From assembly GCA_040905045.1 (NCBI GenBank), contig JBBDSH010000040.1, positions 1-43,822 of the forward strand: a stretch of 43,822 bases of DNA. Direction: 5' to 3'. Both the position numbers and the translations under genes were made by a program. Under the pieces are notes generated by a model. It was not told the origin of the DNA, did no database searches, and saw only the letters and a program-made list of their open reading frames with translations. This document shows, in pieces, positions 32,896 through 41,597 of this stretch. Every line of letters begins with the position of its first letter. The stretch's first letter is position 1. This stretch comes from JBBDSH01 sp040905045. Lineage in GTDB: Bacteria > Pseudomonadota > Gammaproteobacteria > Eutrophobiales > Eutrophobiaceae.

Positions 32896-34143
32896 TTATT
32901 CGGTTTTCTCATAGGATTGAACCGTACGCTTCAAATATACAAGTAATAGAATACCCGGCAAAGAGACCAGGAATGTAACAAAGAAAAACGGCGCCCAGCC
33001 CGTCGCTTCCACCAGATAACCGGAAGGCGGCCCGACAAAGACCCTGCCTATGGCCGCTAACGCCGACAACAGCGCGTACTGCGTCGCAGTGAACCGGTGG
33101 TTACAGAGGGAAATTAACAAACCGACAAAAACAGCCGTACCCATGCCACCTGCCAGGTTTTCCATGCCGATGACGATTATCATGCCGATATAGCTCTTTC
33201 CGACAATGGCCAGCAGCATAAAGCCCAGGTTGGTCACCGCCTGCAGCAGCCCGAACCAGAGCAGGCAGCGGTACAGGCCCCAGCGCATCATCATGGCGCC
33301 GCCCGCCAGGCCGCCGAATATGGTTGCCAGCAGCCCCAGCCATTTGTTAATCACCCCGACCTCACTCAGAGTAAAATCCAGGCCGCGCAAAAGAAAGGTT
33401 GTCGTCAAGGTGCCGGCAAAGGCATCGCCCAGCTTGTAAAGAATGATCAACATTAGTATCAGGACGGCCTTGTCCCTGGACAAAAATTCCGAGAAAGGAG
33501 CGATCACCGCCTCCTGCAGCGAGATCGGCGGCACCGCCCGGACTTCCGGCTCGGGGCCGAAACAGGTGGCAACCACGCCGATCAACAACAAGCCCGCCAT
33601 TATGGAATACATGGCGCTCCAGCCCAGAAAATCGGCCATGACCAGGGCCAGGCCGCCGGAGGCCAGCATGGCTATACGATAGCCCGTCACTGACAGACCG
33701 GCACCGATGCCGCGTTCCTCGGGTCGCAGTACATCGGCGCGATAGGCATCAATTGCGATATCCTGCGAAGCTGAGAAGAAAGCCAGTAACAACGCCGCCA
33801 CTCCGACAAACCAGATTGCTTCTTCCGGTGAACTCCTGCCCAGCACAAGCAACAGGACAATGAGAACGAGCTGAGTGAGCAGTATCCAGCCGCGCCGCCG
33901 TCCCAGATACGGAGGCACGAAGCGGTCCATGATCGGTGACCAGATGAACTTTACGGTATACGGCAGCCCCACCAGGGAAAAAATACCGATGGTTTCGATA
34001 GTCACGGAGGTGGTAGCCAGCCACGCCTGCAGAGTCCCGCCCGACAGGGCCAAAGGCAGCCCCGAGGCAAAACCCAGCAAAAGCATCGCGGTCATGCGGC
34101 GGTTGGCCAGTGCAGCCGGAATTTCTCTGAAGGTGAGACTCAT
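32896..34143 (-). CDS. ampG: AmpG family muropeptide transporter
   Basis: Major-facilitator permease that brings GlcNAc-anhydroMurNAc peptides back across the inner membrane for cell-wall recycling. It is 415 residues, about 12 membrane segments. The N-terminal region FASGLPLALSGGTLQAWL and SLVGLPYTVKFIWSPIMDRF is characteristic of AmpG, as is the ASQDIAIDAYRADVL segment. ATG 34143 is chosen over an ORF start 18 codons upstream, which has no family similarity. It is divergent from the CYTH gene across 47 bp. Together with the L,D-transpeptidase it belongs to peptidoglycan metabolism. Confidence 0.92.
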   Translation of the reverse strand: MSLTFREIPAALANRRMTAMLLLGFASGLPLALSGGTLQAWLATTSVTIETIGIFSLVGLPYTVKFIWSPIMDRFVPPYLGRRRGWILLTQLVLIVLLLVLGRSSPEEAIWFVGVAALLLAFFSASQDIAIDAYRADVLRPEERGIGAGLSVTGYRIAMLASGGLALVMADFLGWSAMYSIMAGLLLIGVVATCFGPEPEVRAVPPISLQEAVIAPFSEFLSRDKAVLILMLIILYKLGDAFAGTLTTTFLLRGLDFTLSEVGVINKWLGLLATIFGGLAGGAMMMRWGLYRCLLWFGLLQAVTNLGFMLLAIVGKSYIGMIIVIGMENLAGGMGTAVFVGLLISLCNHRFTATQYALLSALAAIGRVFVGPPSGYLVEATGWAPFFFVTFLVSLPGILLLVYLKRTVQSYEKTE

Positions 34144-34190
34144 ATCGTAAGTATCTTGTCGACTTCCCGGCAGCCCGCTACCATCTTCCC

Positions 34191-34667
34191 ATGGCAACCG
34201 AAATAGAACGAAAATTTCTGGTCAACGACGACTCCTGGCGAGCATCGGTTTCACGCAAAGTGGACATCATACAGGGATATCTGGCCAATACGGAACGGGG
34301 CTCGATACGGGTCAGGGTTTCCGGCAGTGCAGCGAACCTCAACATCAAGAGCATGACCCTGGGAGTAACACGGCAGGAATACGATTATCCCATCCCGGCC
34401 AATGATGCCCGCGCCATGATCGATGGATTATGCATGCAGCCTGTAATCGATAAAACGCGTCATTATGTGGAATACAACGGCCACACGTGGGAAATCGATG
34501 AATTCCACGGTATCAATGCCGGGCTCATTGTCGCGGAACTGGAAGTCGATCGTGAGGATGAAGCATTCGACCCGCCCCCCTGGCTGGGAAAAGAAGTCTC
34601 GGACGACCCGAGATACTATAACGTCTGTCTGGTCGAGTATCCCTACTCCGACTGGAGTGAGGAGTAA
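34191..34667 (+). CDS. CYTH domain triphosphatase
   Basis: A 158-residue triphosphate tunnel metalloenzyme. The signature EIERKFLV begins at residue 4, followed by the alternating basic and acidic strands (RVRVSG, KSMTLGVTRQEYDYPI, EIDEFHG, VAELEVDRED) that line the tunnel. Close bacterial members such as that of Nitrosomonas hydrolyse inorganic triphosphate; some act on thiamine or adenosine substrates. The last codons (Ser-Glu-Glu-stop) come from the following heptad array, as in the HAD gene and moaE. Confidence 0.9.
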   Translation: MATEIERKFLVNDDSWRASVSRKVDIIQGYLANTERGSIRVRVSGSAANLNIKSMTLGVTRQEYDYPIPANDARAMIDGLCMQPVIDKTRHYVEYNGHTWEIDEFHGINAGLIVAELEVDREDEAFDPPPWLGKEVSDDPRYYNVCLVEYPYSDWSEE

Positions 34668-34719
34668 GGGGTAAGGAGTGAGGTGAAGATTTTACTTCTA
34701 ATGCCTCACCCCTCACCTT
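34655..34719. repeat. Inverted heptad array F (GTGAGGA/GTAAGGA type)
   Basis: Left arm 34655-34684 (AGTGAGGAGTAAGGGGTAAG and on) starts in the last codons of the CYTH gene. Right arm 34693-34719 (TTACTTCTAATGCCTCACCC and on) is complementary with mismatches. It lies between the convergent CYTH and OFA transporter genes. Confidence 0.8.
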
Positions 34720-34754
34720 TCTCTCTTCTGTATATCGCCTGAGCAGAAAGGTTC

Positions 34755-36464
34755 CTACCTCGAATCTTTCAGCTCTTCCTCGGTCATGTAATGCTTCGGA
34801 TTCACCGGCCGCATGAACGCATTACTTACCAGGGCCACGGCCAGTAGTGCAGCCATAAGGTACATGGTGTTGTTGTAAAGATTCGTTGTCGGATCCACGG
34901 TGCCGGGAGGCGCAATTTCCATGAGCTTGGATATGGTAACGGTATTGGCCTCAACCAGTTGTTCCAGCTGATCCACCCCGGAACCGAATTTCTGCCGGAA
35001 TACCTCCGGTTCGACCTTGCTGACCAGGTCATTAATGGCCCTGGTAACAGCGTTTTCCCGCAGTGAAGTAATGGCCAGCGGGCCCAGAACCCCGGCCGTG
35101 CTCCATGCCGTCAACAGGCGGCCGTGTATACCGCCGACATAACGGGTTCCGAATATATCGGCAAGATAAGCGGGGATCGTCGCAAAACCGCCGCCGTACA
35201 TGGTGAAGATGATCATGGTCGCGGCATAAAAATACACCAGCCAGACAACGGAGGGATTGATACTGACTTGCTGTGCCGTATAGGGAATGGAACAGTACAG
35301 CACGATTCCCAGGGCAAAGAAAATCCAGTAGGTATTACGTCGGCCGATGTAGTCGGAAATACTGGCCCAGAAAAAACGGCCGAGCATGTTAAATACGCTG
35401 ATCATGATGACGTAAGTCGCGGCAAAGGCCCCGTCGACGATATTCGGCAGGGTGGTCCCGAATATTTCACTCATCATGGTCTTGGCGACTCCCAGCACGC
35501 CAATACCGGCCGTAACGTTGAAACAAAGCACGATCCAGAGTTGATAAAACTGCGGGGTCTTCATAGCCTCATCAATATCCACATGATGCCGCGTCATCAT
35601 CTGCTTTTCCGCGTGGGCTTCATCCGGCGGCGTCCAGCCCGCCGGTGTCCAGCCCGTCGCCGGCACCCGATAGGCGAAAGCGGCAATCATCATGACAACA
35701 AAGTAAATCACCCCCATGGTGAAAAAAGTCTGCGCCACGCCGGAAGAGCCGGTACCGAGCAAATAGACGCCCGGTGGGCCTTCCACAATCATCCTGTTGA
35801 CGTCATTGGCGCCCACAACCACCACTTCCTGCAGCCGGCCGCCGGTTTCCACGAAACGCCGGCCGGCTTCAGTGATCAAATCCAGATCCGCTGTCTTGCC
35901 CAGGTATTCCGGCGCCTGGTAATACAGCTTCAGAAAAAACTCTTTCAGGGGCGCGCCGATCATGGCGCCGCCGCCGAAACCCATGATGGCCAGGCCCGTG
36001 GCCATGCCGCGGCGATCCGGAAACCAGCGGATGAGTGTGCCGACCGGAGAAACATAACCCAATCCCAGTCCGCAACCGCCGAGAACTCCGTATCCGAGAT
36101 ACAGCAGCCACAACTGACCGGTGATAATCCCCAGCCCGCCTACAATAAAACCGCCGCCCCAAAGACAGGCGGAGACCGCGCCTACTTTTCGCGGCCCCAC
36201 TTCTTCCAGCCAGCGTCCGGCAACGGCCGCGGCCAGCCCGAGGAATACGATGGCCACGGTAAAAATCCAGACAACGTTTTTCAGGGACCAGTCATCGGCG
36301 GCGCTGGTGACGATGCCAATGCGTTTTATCAGTGCGGGATTGAAAATACTCCAGGCATAAACGGAACCGATGCAAAGGTGGATACCCAGGGCCGCGGGCA
36401 CGATGCGCCAGCGATTAAACCCGGGACCGGCAACGATGCGCTCTTTCGATAATAATCCCGCCAT
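34755..36464 (-). CDS. OFA-family (oxalate/formate antiporter type) MFS transporter
   Basis: A 569-residue major-facilitator protein with about 12 membrane segments. The start FNRWRIVPAALGIHLCIGSVYAWSIFNPAL and GYVSPVGTLIRWFPDRRGMATGLAIMGFGGGAMI are strong OFA signatures. It is longer than classical OxlT (about 420) because of a large insert at about residues 180-250 and a second of about 75 residues near 470-540. It lies 0.6 kb from the Moco cluster holding fdhD, so transport of formate or a related acid is plausible, but the substrate is unproved. CAGGGGGA precedes ATG 36464. Confidence 0.88.
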   Translation of the reverse strand: MAGLLSKERIVAGPGFNRWRIVPAALGIHLCIGSVYAWSIFNPALIKRIGIVTSAADDWSLKNVVWIFTVAIVFLGLAAAVAGRWLEEVGPRKVGAVSACLWGGGFIVGGLGIITGQLWLLYLGYGVLGGCGLGLGYVSPVGTLIRWFPDRRGMATGLAIMGFGGGAMIGAPLKEFFLKLYYQAPEYLGKTADLDLITEAGRRFVETGGRLQEVVVVGANDVNRMIVEGPPGVYLLGTGSSGVAQTFFTMGVIYFVVMMIAAFAYRVPATGWTPAGWTPPDEAHAEKQMMTRHHVDIDEAMKTPQFYQLWIVLCFNVTAGIGVLGVAKTMMSEIFGTTLPNIVDGAFAATYVIMISVFNMLGRFFWASISDYIGRRNTYWIFFALGIVLYCSIPYTAQQVSINPSVVWLVYFYAATMIIFTMYGGGFATIPAYLADIFGTRYVGGIHGRLLTAWSTAGVLGPLAITSLRENAVTRAINDLVSKVEPEVFRQKFGSGVDQLEQLVEANTVTISKLMEIAPPGTVDPTTNLYNNTMYLMAALLAVALVSNAFMRPVNPKHYMTEEELKDSR

Positions 36465-36752
36465 TTATTCCCCCTGTTGTTTGTTTATTCGCGTTTCAGA
36501 ACGGGCCGGCCCGCAAGCCAGTCGAAGACACGGCTCATTATCAATCATGCCGCGCCGGCAACCGGATGCCAGCGGCGGAGGATCGCCAATGTCCATGACG
36601 GAGTCAAGCAGCCCTGAATCAGGCGGCCCAGGCAATCAATAACCCTGTGATTTGTATGGATTTAATCTTGCCCTGTAACTGTTATAATTACAAATATTAA
36701 TTCAGGATCAGGCATCACGAACGGCTTTGACCGATGGGAAAACCGCTGAATA

Positions 36753-36953
36753 GATGTTCCGAATTCCGCTACTGTAACGTGGTTGTCACATGTAGAATAG
36801 GATTTCGCATTATAGAGCAAGACCGGGTCATGGTGTTTCCGCTCCCCGAGCCCTCCCTGGCTCGGTCCCGCGCTCATCCATGGCGCTAGTCGCTCCGACA
36901 CCATGACCCGGCCTTGCGTTCTACCCGGTTACAGTAGCGGAATTCGGAACATC
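36753..36953. repeat. Cloverleaf-like palindromic element, copy 2, with 26-bp terminal inverted repeats
   Basis: A 201-bp nested palindrome in the 570-bp gap between the OFA transporter and moaA. Terminal arms 36753-36778 and 36928-36953 are perfect complements over 26 bp. The inner core (36817-36917) has outer arms of 21 bp and two smaller hairpins, and matches copy 1 at 19742-19836 in reverse. It looks like a non-autonomous mobile element or a structured repeat. No target-site duplication is clear. The rest of the gap holds no gene; an exact TATAAT at 36683-36688 lacks a matching -35. Confidence 0.88.
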
Positions 36954-37034
36954 GTTTCAGACCCGCTTAATCCGGGCGCTCATTTTTCGGTGCGGGAAAC
37001 ATCAAGGCCGCATCGCTGTCTCACATAAATAACT

Positions 37035-38045
37035 ATGGCTACAATGACGAACAACACGGAAAAGCTGGTGGATAATTTCGGCCGGGTCATCGATTACCTG
37101 CGAATTTCGGTGACCGACCGCTGTGATTTTCGCTGCGTCTATTGCATGGAGGAGGAGATGGAGTTCCTGCCCCGCGCCCAGCTCCTCACCCTGGAGGAAC
37201 TGGCCGCCATCGGCCGGGCGTTTACCGAACTGGGGGTCAATAAAATCCGCATCACCGGCGGCGAACCGCTCGTGCGGCGCAATGTCCTGCAACTGTTCCG
37301 GGATCTGGGCCGGCTGCCGGGCCTTGAGGAACTGGTGATGACCAGCAACGGTTCGCAACTGGCCCGCCTGTCCGGCCCCCTGAAGGATGCCGGGGTGAAG
37401 CGCATCAATATCAGTCTCGATTCCCTGGATGCGGAGAAATTCCGCCGCATTACCCGCGTCGGCGAACTGGACCGCGTCCTGGAAGGGATCGATACCGCAC
37501 TGGCCACCGGCTTCGAGAAACTCAAGATTAATTCCGTGATCCTGAAAAATCGCAACCACGACGAAATCCACGATCTAGTCCGCTTCGCCGGCGAGCGGGG
37601 CATGGACATCAGTTTCATTGAGGAGATGCCGCTGGGGACCATCGGCGACCATGACCGGGCGGAAGCCTACTATTCCAGCGATCAAATCCGCGAGGATCTG
37701 GAAAAAGTCTATACACTGCTGCCGACCACGGAAACCACGGCAGGGCCGTCGAAATACTTCAAGCTGGCGGAAACCGGTACCAGAGTCGGATTCATTTCCC
37801 CCCACAGCCATAACTTCTGCGACAGTTGCAACCGCGTCCGCCTGACCTGCGAAGGCCGCCTGCTGCTGTGCCTTGGCCAGGAACATTCGGTGGATCTGAG
37901 AGAGGTCATACGCAGTCATCCCGGCGACATGGAAAAACTCAAGGATGCCATCCGCGGTTCCATGGCCATCAAACCCCGGGGCCACGATTTCAACCTCCAG
38001 GCCAAGCCGGTTATCTTCCGCCATATGAACGCCACGGGGGGATAA
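37035..38045 (+). CDS. moaA: GTP 3',8-cyclase (Moco biosynthesis MoaA)
   Basis: Radical-SAM enzyme that starts molybdenum cofactor synthesis by converting GTP to 3',8-cyclo-dihydro-GTP. It is 336 residues. The N-terminal cluster motif is C30-x3-C34-x2-C37, the second cluster is bound by FCDSCNRVRLTC (C-x2-C-x13-C), and the C-terminus ends in Gly-Gly as required for activity. The next gene, fdhD, begins inside its stop codon (TAATG). The upstream leader (36954-37034) shows no obvious Moco riboswitch. This gene opens a five-gene operon moaA-fdhD-mobA-mobB-moeA. Confidence 0.96.
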   Translation: MATMTNNTEKLVDNFGRVIDYLRISVTDRCDFRCVYCMEEEMEFLPRAQLLTLEELAAIGRAFTELGVNKIRITGGEPLVRRNVLQLFRDLGRLPGLEELVMTSNGSQLARLSGPLKDAGVKRINISLDSLDAEKFRRITRVGELDRVLEGIDTALATGFEKLKINSVILKNRNHDEIHDLVRFAGERGMDISFIEEMPLGTIGDHDRAEAYYSSDQIREDLEKVYTLLPTTETTAGPSKYFKLAETGTRVGFISPHSHNFCDSCNRVRLTCEGRLLLCLGQEHSVDLREVIRSHPGDMEKLKDAIRGSMAIKPRGHDFNLQAKPVIFRHMNATGG

Positions 38046-38914
38046 TGGCTTCATCCTATCGTCCGGCCATGACCGACGCCGGCCTCGTACCCACTATCGA
38101 TGTCGATGTCATGGACGAATACGGCAACATCCGCACCCAGGCCATCGCCGATGAACGTCCCCTGACCGTCTATGTGGACAGTTACGAAATCGTCACGCTC
38201 ATGAGCCTGGGCGTCTATCCGGAACTGCTGGCGCTGGGTTACCTGAAAAACCAGGGACTCGTCTCTGATATCCGGGAAATCAAATCCGTCCAGGTGGACT
38301 GGGACGTCAACGCCGCCGCCGTGACGACCTACGCGGAACGCGGTGACTGGAAGGAACGTCTCGGCCCCCGCATCGTTACCACCGGCTGCGGTCAGGGCAC
38401 CGTCTACGGCAGCATCCTGGAACAACTGGAACAGATTAATATCCGTCCCCTGCCCCTCAGGCAATCGGATATTTACACGCTTCTGAAAAATATCAATGCC
38501 CTGAACGAGGTCTATAAAACGGCCGGGGCCGTACACGGCTGTGCCCTGTGCGCGGGCACGGAACCCCTGATCTTCATTGAGGACGTGGGACGGCATAACG
38601 CTGTCGACGCCATCGCCGGCCGTATGTGGCTGGAAGGGATCGGCGGTGCCGACAAGCTGTTCTATACCACCGGTCGGCTGACGTCGGAGATGGTCATGAA
38701 AGTCGGCCAGATGGGCATCCCCGCGCTGTTGTCCCGCTCCGGCATCACCCAGATGGGACTGAAGCTGGCCCGGGACTTCGGTATTACCCTGTTCTCCCGT
38801 GCCAAGGGAAAGCACTTCCTGATCTACAACGGTGCGGATAATATCGAGTTCGATGTGGAGTTGCCGCCCAAGCTGGAAGTCGCCAACCTGAAACACAAGG
38901 CCGCTGTCGAATAG
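38045..38914 (+). CDS. fdhD: Formate dehydrogenase accessory sulfurtransferase FdhD
   Basis: Transfers sulfur from IscS to the molybdenum cofactor so that formate dehydrogenases can be activated. It is 289 residues. The essential flexible-loop cysteines are C166 and C169 (HGCALCAG), and TTGCGQGTVYGS and EDVGRHNAVDAIAG are family hallmarks. ATG 38045 overlaps the moaA stop codon, showing translational coupling. Its presence implies a molybdenum- or tungsten-dependent formate dehydrogenase elsewhere in the genome, which fits the OFA transporter nearby. Confidence 0.95.
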   Translation: MASSYRPAMTDAGLVPTIDVDVMDEYGNIRTQAIADERPLTVYVDSYEIVTLMSLGVYPELLALGYLKNQGLVSDIREIKSVQVDWDVNAAAVTTYAERGDWKERLGPRIVTTGCGQGTVYGSILEQLEQINIRPLPLRQSDIYTLLKNINALNEVYKTAGAVHGCALCAGTEPLIFIEDVGRHNAVDAIAGRMWLEGIGGADKLFYTTGRLTSEMVMKVGQMGIPALLSRSGITQMGLKLARDFGITLFSRAKGKHFLIYNGADNIEFDVELPPKLEVANLKHKAAVE

Positions 38915-38918
38915 GCAC

Positions 38919-39521
38919 ATGGCCCCCCCAGTCGAAACCGTGACCGGTGTTATACTCGCCGGCGGGCAGGCGCGCCGCATGGGCGGAAACGACAAGGGCC
39001 TGATCCCGGTGGCCGGCCGGCCCATGATTGAATTTATTATCGATGCCTTGCGCCCGCAGGTGGCAACACTGATGATCAACGCCAATCGCAATCGCGAGCA
39101 CTATGAAAAATACGGCTTCAGCGTTATCGCGGACGAACTGGCAGGCTTTAACGGGCCGCTGGCCGGCATGGCCAGTTGTATGCGGGTCGCGGAAACAAAA
39201 TACATGGCCACACTGCCCTGTGATTCACCCTACGTACCGGACGATCTGGTGGCCAGGCTGTATCGCAGCCTGGTCGAGCATGATGCGGACATCAGCGTGG
39301 CGCATAACGGCGACCGGCTGCAACCGGTATACAGCCTTATGAAATGTTCACTGCTGGATTCCCTGCTGGATTATCTGGACAGCGGCGAACGCAAGATCGA
39401 CCGCTGGTATGCCCGGCATCGCATGACAGAAACGGATTTTTCCGATGTGCCGGAAACCTTTATCAATGCCAACACACCGGAAGATATTGCCGGCATAGAA
39501 AAAACACTCAAGCATGCTTAA
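38919..39521 (+). CDS. mobA: Molybdenum cofactor guanylyltransferase
   Basis: Joins GMP to molybdopterin to give the guanine dinucleotide form of the cofactor (MGD) used by the DMSO-reductase family, including formate dehydrogenases. It is 200 residues. The nucleotide-binding motif LAGGQARRMGGNDKG lies at about residues 13-27, the metal/GTP site TLPCDSPYVP near 100, and NANTPEDI near the end. It begins 4 bp after fdhD and overlaps mobB by 8 bp. Confidence 0.95.
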   Translation: MAPPVETVTGVILAGGQARRMGGNDKGLIPVAGRPMIEFIIDALRPQVATLMINANRNREHYEKYGFSVIADELAGFNGPLAGMASCMRVAETKYMATLPCDSPYVPDDLVARLYRSLVEHDADISVAHNGDRLQPVYSLMKCSLLDSLLDYLDSGERKIDRWYARHRMTETDFSDVPETFINANTPEDIAGIEKTLKHA

Positions 39522-40086
39522 GACAGCCAGGAACATCGATATACCGGTGATCGGATTCGCCGCCTACAGCGGCACCGGCAAGACCACGCTGATCACCCGC
39601 ATAATCAGGATTCTGTCGCAGCGCAATCTGCGTGTCGGCACGGTCAAGCACGCCCATCATAATTTCGATATCGATTACCCGGGCAAGGACAGTTACCGTC
39701 TGCGCGAGGCGGGCGCCAGCCAGGTTTTAATCGGATCGAGTCAGCGCTGGGCTCTCATGGTCGAACATGAAGACAAGGGCAACCGGCCGCTGGAGTACCA
39801 CCTGGAGAAACTGGATATGGAAAATCTGGACCTGATACTGGTGGAAGGCTTCAAGGTCGGTCGTATCCCCAAGATCGAGGTGCATCGTCCCTCGCTCGGC
39901 AATCCGCCGCTGTACAAACAGGACGAACATATCATCGCCATCGCTACCGATGAGCCACAGCGTATTGACACGGGGCTGCCGGTATTTGATCTGGCACAGC
40001 CCGAAACTATCGCGGACTTTATCATCAAACGATTCATGGATAATGTAGTCTTGATGGAACGCCACAGGCTGAAAACAGACACATGA
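39514..40086 (+). CDS. mobB: Molybdopterin-guanine dinucleotide biosynthesis protein B
   Basis: GTP-binding accessory protein of MobA that aids dinucleotide formation. It is 190 residues with a Walker A motif AYSGTGKTT (about residues 17-25), the TVKHAHHNFDID segment and LILVEGFK. It overlaps mobA at its start (8 bp) and moeA at its end (ATGA, 4 bp), so the genes are tightly coupled. Confidence 0.94.
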   Translation: MLKTARNIDIPVIGFAAYSGTGKTTLITRIIRILSQRNLRVGTVKHAHHNFDIDYPGKDSYRLREAGASQVLIGSSQRWALMVEHEDKGNRPLEYHLEKLDMENLDLILVEGFKVGRIPKIEVHRPSLGNPPLYKQDEHIIAIATDEPQRIDTGLPVFDLAQPETIADFIIKRFMDNVVLMERHRLKTDT

Positions 40087-41351
40087 GCAGAATCAAGCTT
40101 GAAAAAGATATCAGCTGCCGGGACGATTTTGACCCGGCCTCGCTGCCGCCCGCCGAAGCCCTGGAACGAATACTTTCATTCATAAGTCCGGTTGACGGGG
40201 TCGAAAAGATTGCTATCCGCGATGCCCTGAATCGGGTCCTGGCCGACGACGTCATTTCCCGGATCAATGTTCCCACGGGCACCAATTCCGCCATGGACGG
40301 GTATGCCGTCAATGGCGATGATATTCCCGCGGATGGCGTTGCCGAACTCCATGTCATCGGAACGGCCTGGGCCGGCAAACCCCTGCAGGAATCGATCAAA
40401 CCAGGCACCTGCGCCCGTATTATGACCGGCGCCATCCTGCCAAGGGGGGCGGATACGGTCATCATCCAGGAAGATGTGGAACGCGATGCCGACAACATCC
40501 GTATTGATGCCGGCACCCGTCGCGGTGACAACGTCCGCCAGGCGGGAGAGGACATTAAAGAAGGCGATATCGTCCTGCACAGCGGCCGCCGCCTGAATCC
40601 GGCGGATATCGGTTTGATCGCGTCCCTGGGCATTGGTGAAGTAGCAGTAACCCGGCGCCTGCGGGTGGCCTTTTTCTCCACCGGCGATGAATTGCGTTCC
40701 ATCGGCGAACCCCTGGAAGAGGGTTGTATTTACGACAGTAATCGTTACACACTCCATACCATGCTCAGGCGCCTGAATGCCGATATCATCGATATGGGTG
40801 TTATCCGGGATGAGCGCCAGGCCATTGAAGACGCATTCCTCTCCGCCGCCGGCTGCGCCGATGTTGTCATCACCTCCGGCGGTGTCTCCGTCGGTGAAGC
40901 GGATTACGTACGCGAAACACTGAACAAGGTCGGTGATGTGGCTTTCTGGAAGGTCGCCATGAAACCCGGCCGGCCCCTGGCCTTCGGTACGGTGCGGGAT
41001 GCGATCTTCTTCGGCCTGCCCGGCAACCCGGTTTCCGTCATGGTAACCTTCTATCAGTTCGTTCAGCCCGCGCTTCGGGCCATGTCAGGCGACAGACAAA
41101 CGCAGCCCGTCACTCTCCGGGCGACATGCATGTCAAAACTCAAGAAACGCCCCGGCCGCATTGAATACCAGCGCGGCATCCTGGAACGCGACGACAGCGG
41201 CCGTATGGTTGTGCACAAGACCGGCGCCCAGGGTTCCGGCATTCTCACCTCCATGGCCCGGGCCAACTGTTTCATGATTCTCGGCATGGACAATGCCGGC
41301 GTTGAAGAAGGGCAGGAAGTGGACGTCCAGCCGTTTTACGGCCTTACGTAA
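40083..41351 (+). CDS. moeA: Molybdopterin molybdenumtransferase MoeA
   Basis: Inserts molybdate into adenylated molybdopterin. It is 422 residues with the typical four-domain layout: NSAMDGYAVNGDD (domain II), PRGADTVIIQED, FFSTGDEL and YDSNRYTL, then TSGGVSVGEADYVRETL (MoaB-like domain) and GLPGNPVSVMVTF. It closes the moaA-moeA operon. Its partner MoaB is encoded 20 kb away. Its stop TAA lies at the start of heptad array G. Confidence 0.95.
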   Translation: MSRIKLEKDISCRDDFDPASLPPAEALERILSFISPVDGVEKIAIRDALNRVLADDVISRINVPTGTNSAMDGYAVNGDDIPADGVAELHVIGTAWAGKPLQESIKPGTCARIMTGAILPRGADTVIIQEDVERDADNIRIDAGTRRGDNVRQAGEDIKEGDIVLHSGRRLNPADIGLIASLGIGEVAVTRRLRVAFFSTGDELRSIGEPLEEGCIYDSNRYTLHTMLRRLNADIIDMGVIRDERQAIEDAFLSAAGCADVVITSGGVSVGEADYVRETLNKVGDVAFWKVAMKPGRPLAFGTVRDAIFFGLPGNPVSVMVTFYQFVQPALRAMSGDRQTQPVTLRATCMSKLKKRPGRIEYQRGILERDDSGRMVVHKTGAQGSGILTSMARANCFMILGMDNAGVEEGQEVDVQPFYGLT

Positions 41352-41597
41352 GGAGTGAGGGGTGAGGAGTAAGAAGTAAAAGCAATACCATACCGGAATG
41401 TGTATGCATTTATCCGGTAACCATGCTTTCGTTTATATATACATGGCATGACTATGCCGGATATGCTGCAGGACGATCTTTCCCGCCATTCACGAATTAC
41501 GGATCACCAGGTCCTCCCCGGATTCCGCTACGCTCCATCCGGGCTACAGGCTGTACAGCACTCCTTACTCCTTACTCCTCACTCCTTACTCCTCACT
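41347..41597. repeat. Inverted heptad array G with long spacer
   Basis: Left arm 41347-41377 (GTAAGGAGTGAGGGGTGAGG and on) includes the moeA stop codon; right arm 41560-41597 (five complementary units) runs to the stop of the PqqB-like gene. The spacer of about 180 bp holds a REP-like hairpin and no gene. Convergent 3' ends again. Confidence 0.85.
41516..41547. repeat. REP-like hairpin (CCCGGAT...ATCCGGG)
   Basis: CCCGGATTCCGCTACGCTCC followed by ATCCGGGCTAC forms a 7-bp stem with a 13-base loop. The GTAGCCCGGATG-type sequence read on the other strand is one I recognise as widely scattered in intergenic DNA of many beta- and gammaproteobacteria. It lies inside the spacer of array G. Confidence 0.7.

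Noticed and set aside
35124..36452. A 442-codon plus-strand open frame opposite the OFA transporter
   Set aside because: Its product is rich in His, Gly, Asp and Arg with no domain, while the minus strand encodes a clear 12-segment transporter.
36540..36642. Short plus-strand frame ending before the palindromic element (about 31 codons)
   Set aside because: No ribosome site, low-complexity Ser/Gly/Pro-rich product and no family similarity; treated as non-coding.
36954..37034. Moco riboswitch before moaA
   Set aside because: The leader is only about 80 bases beyond the palindromic element and lacks the conserved hairpins and loop sequences of the Moco RNA motif that I could recognise.
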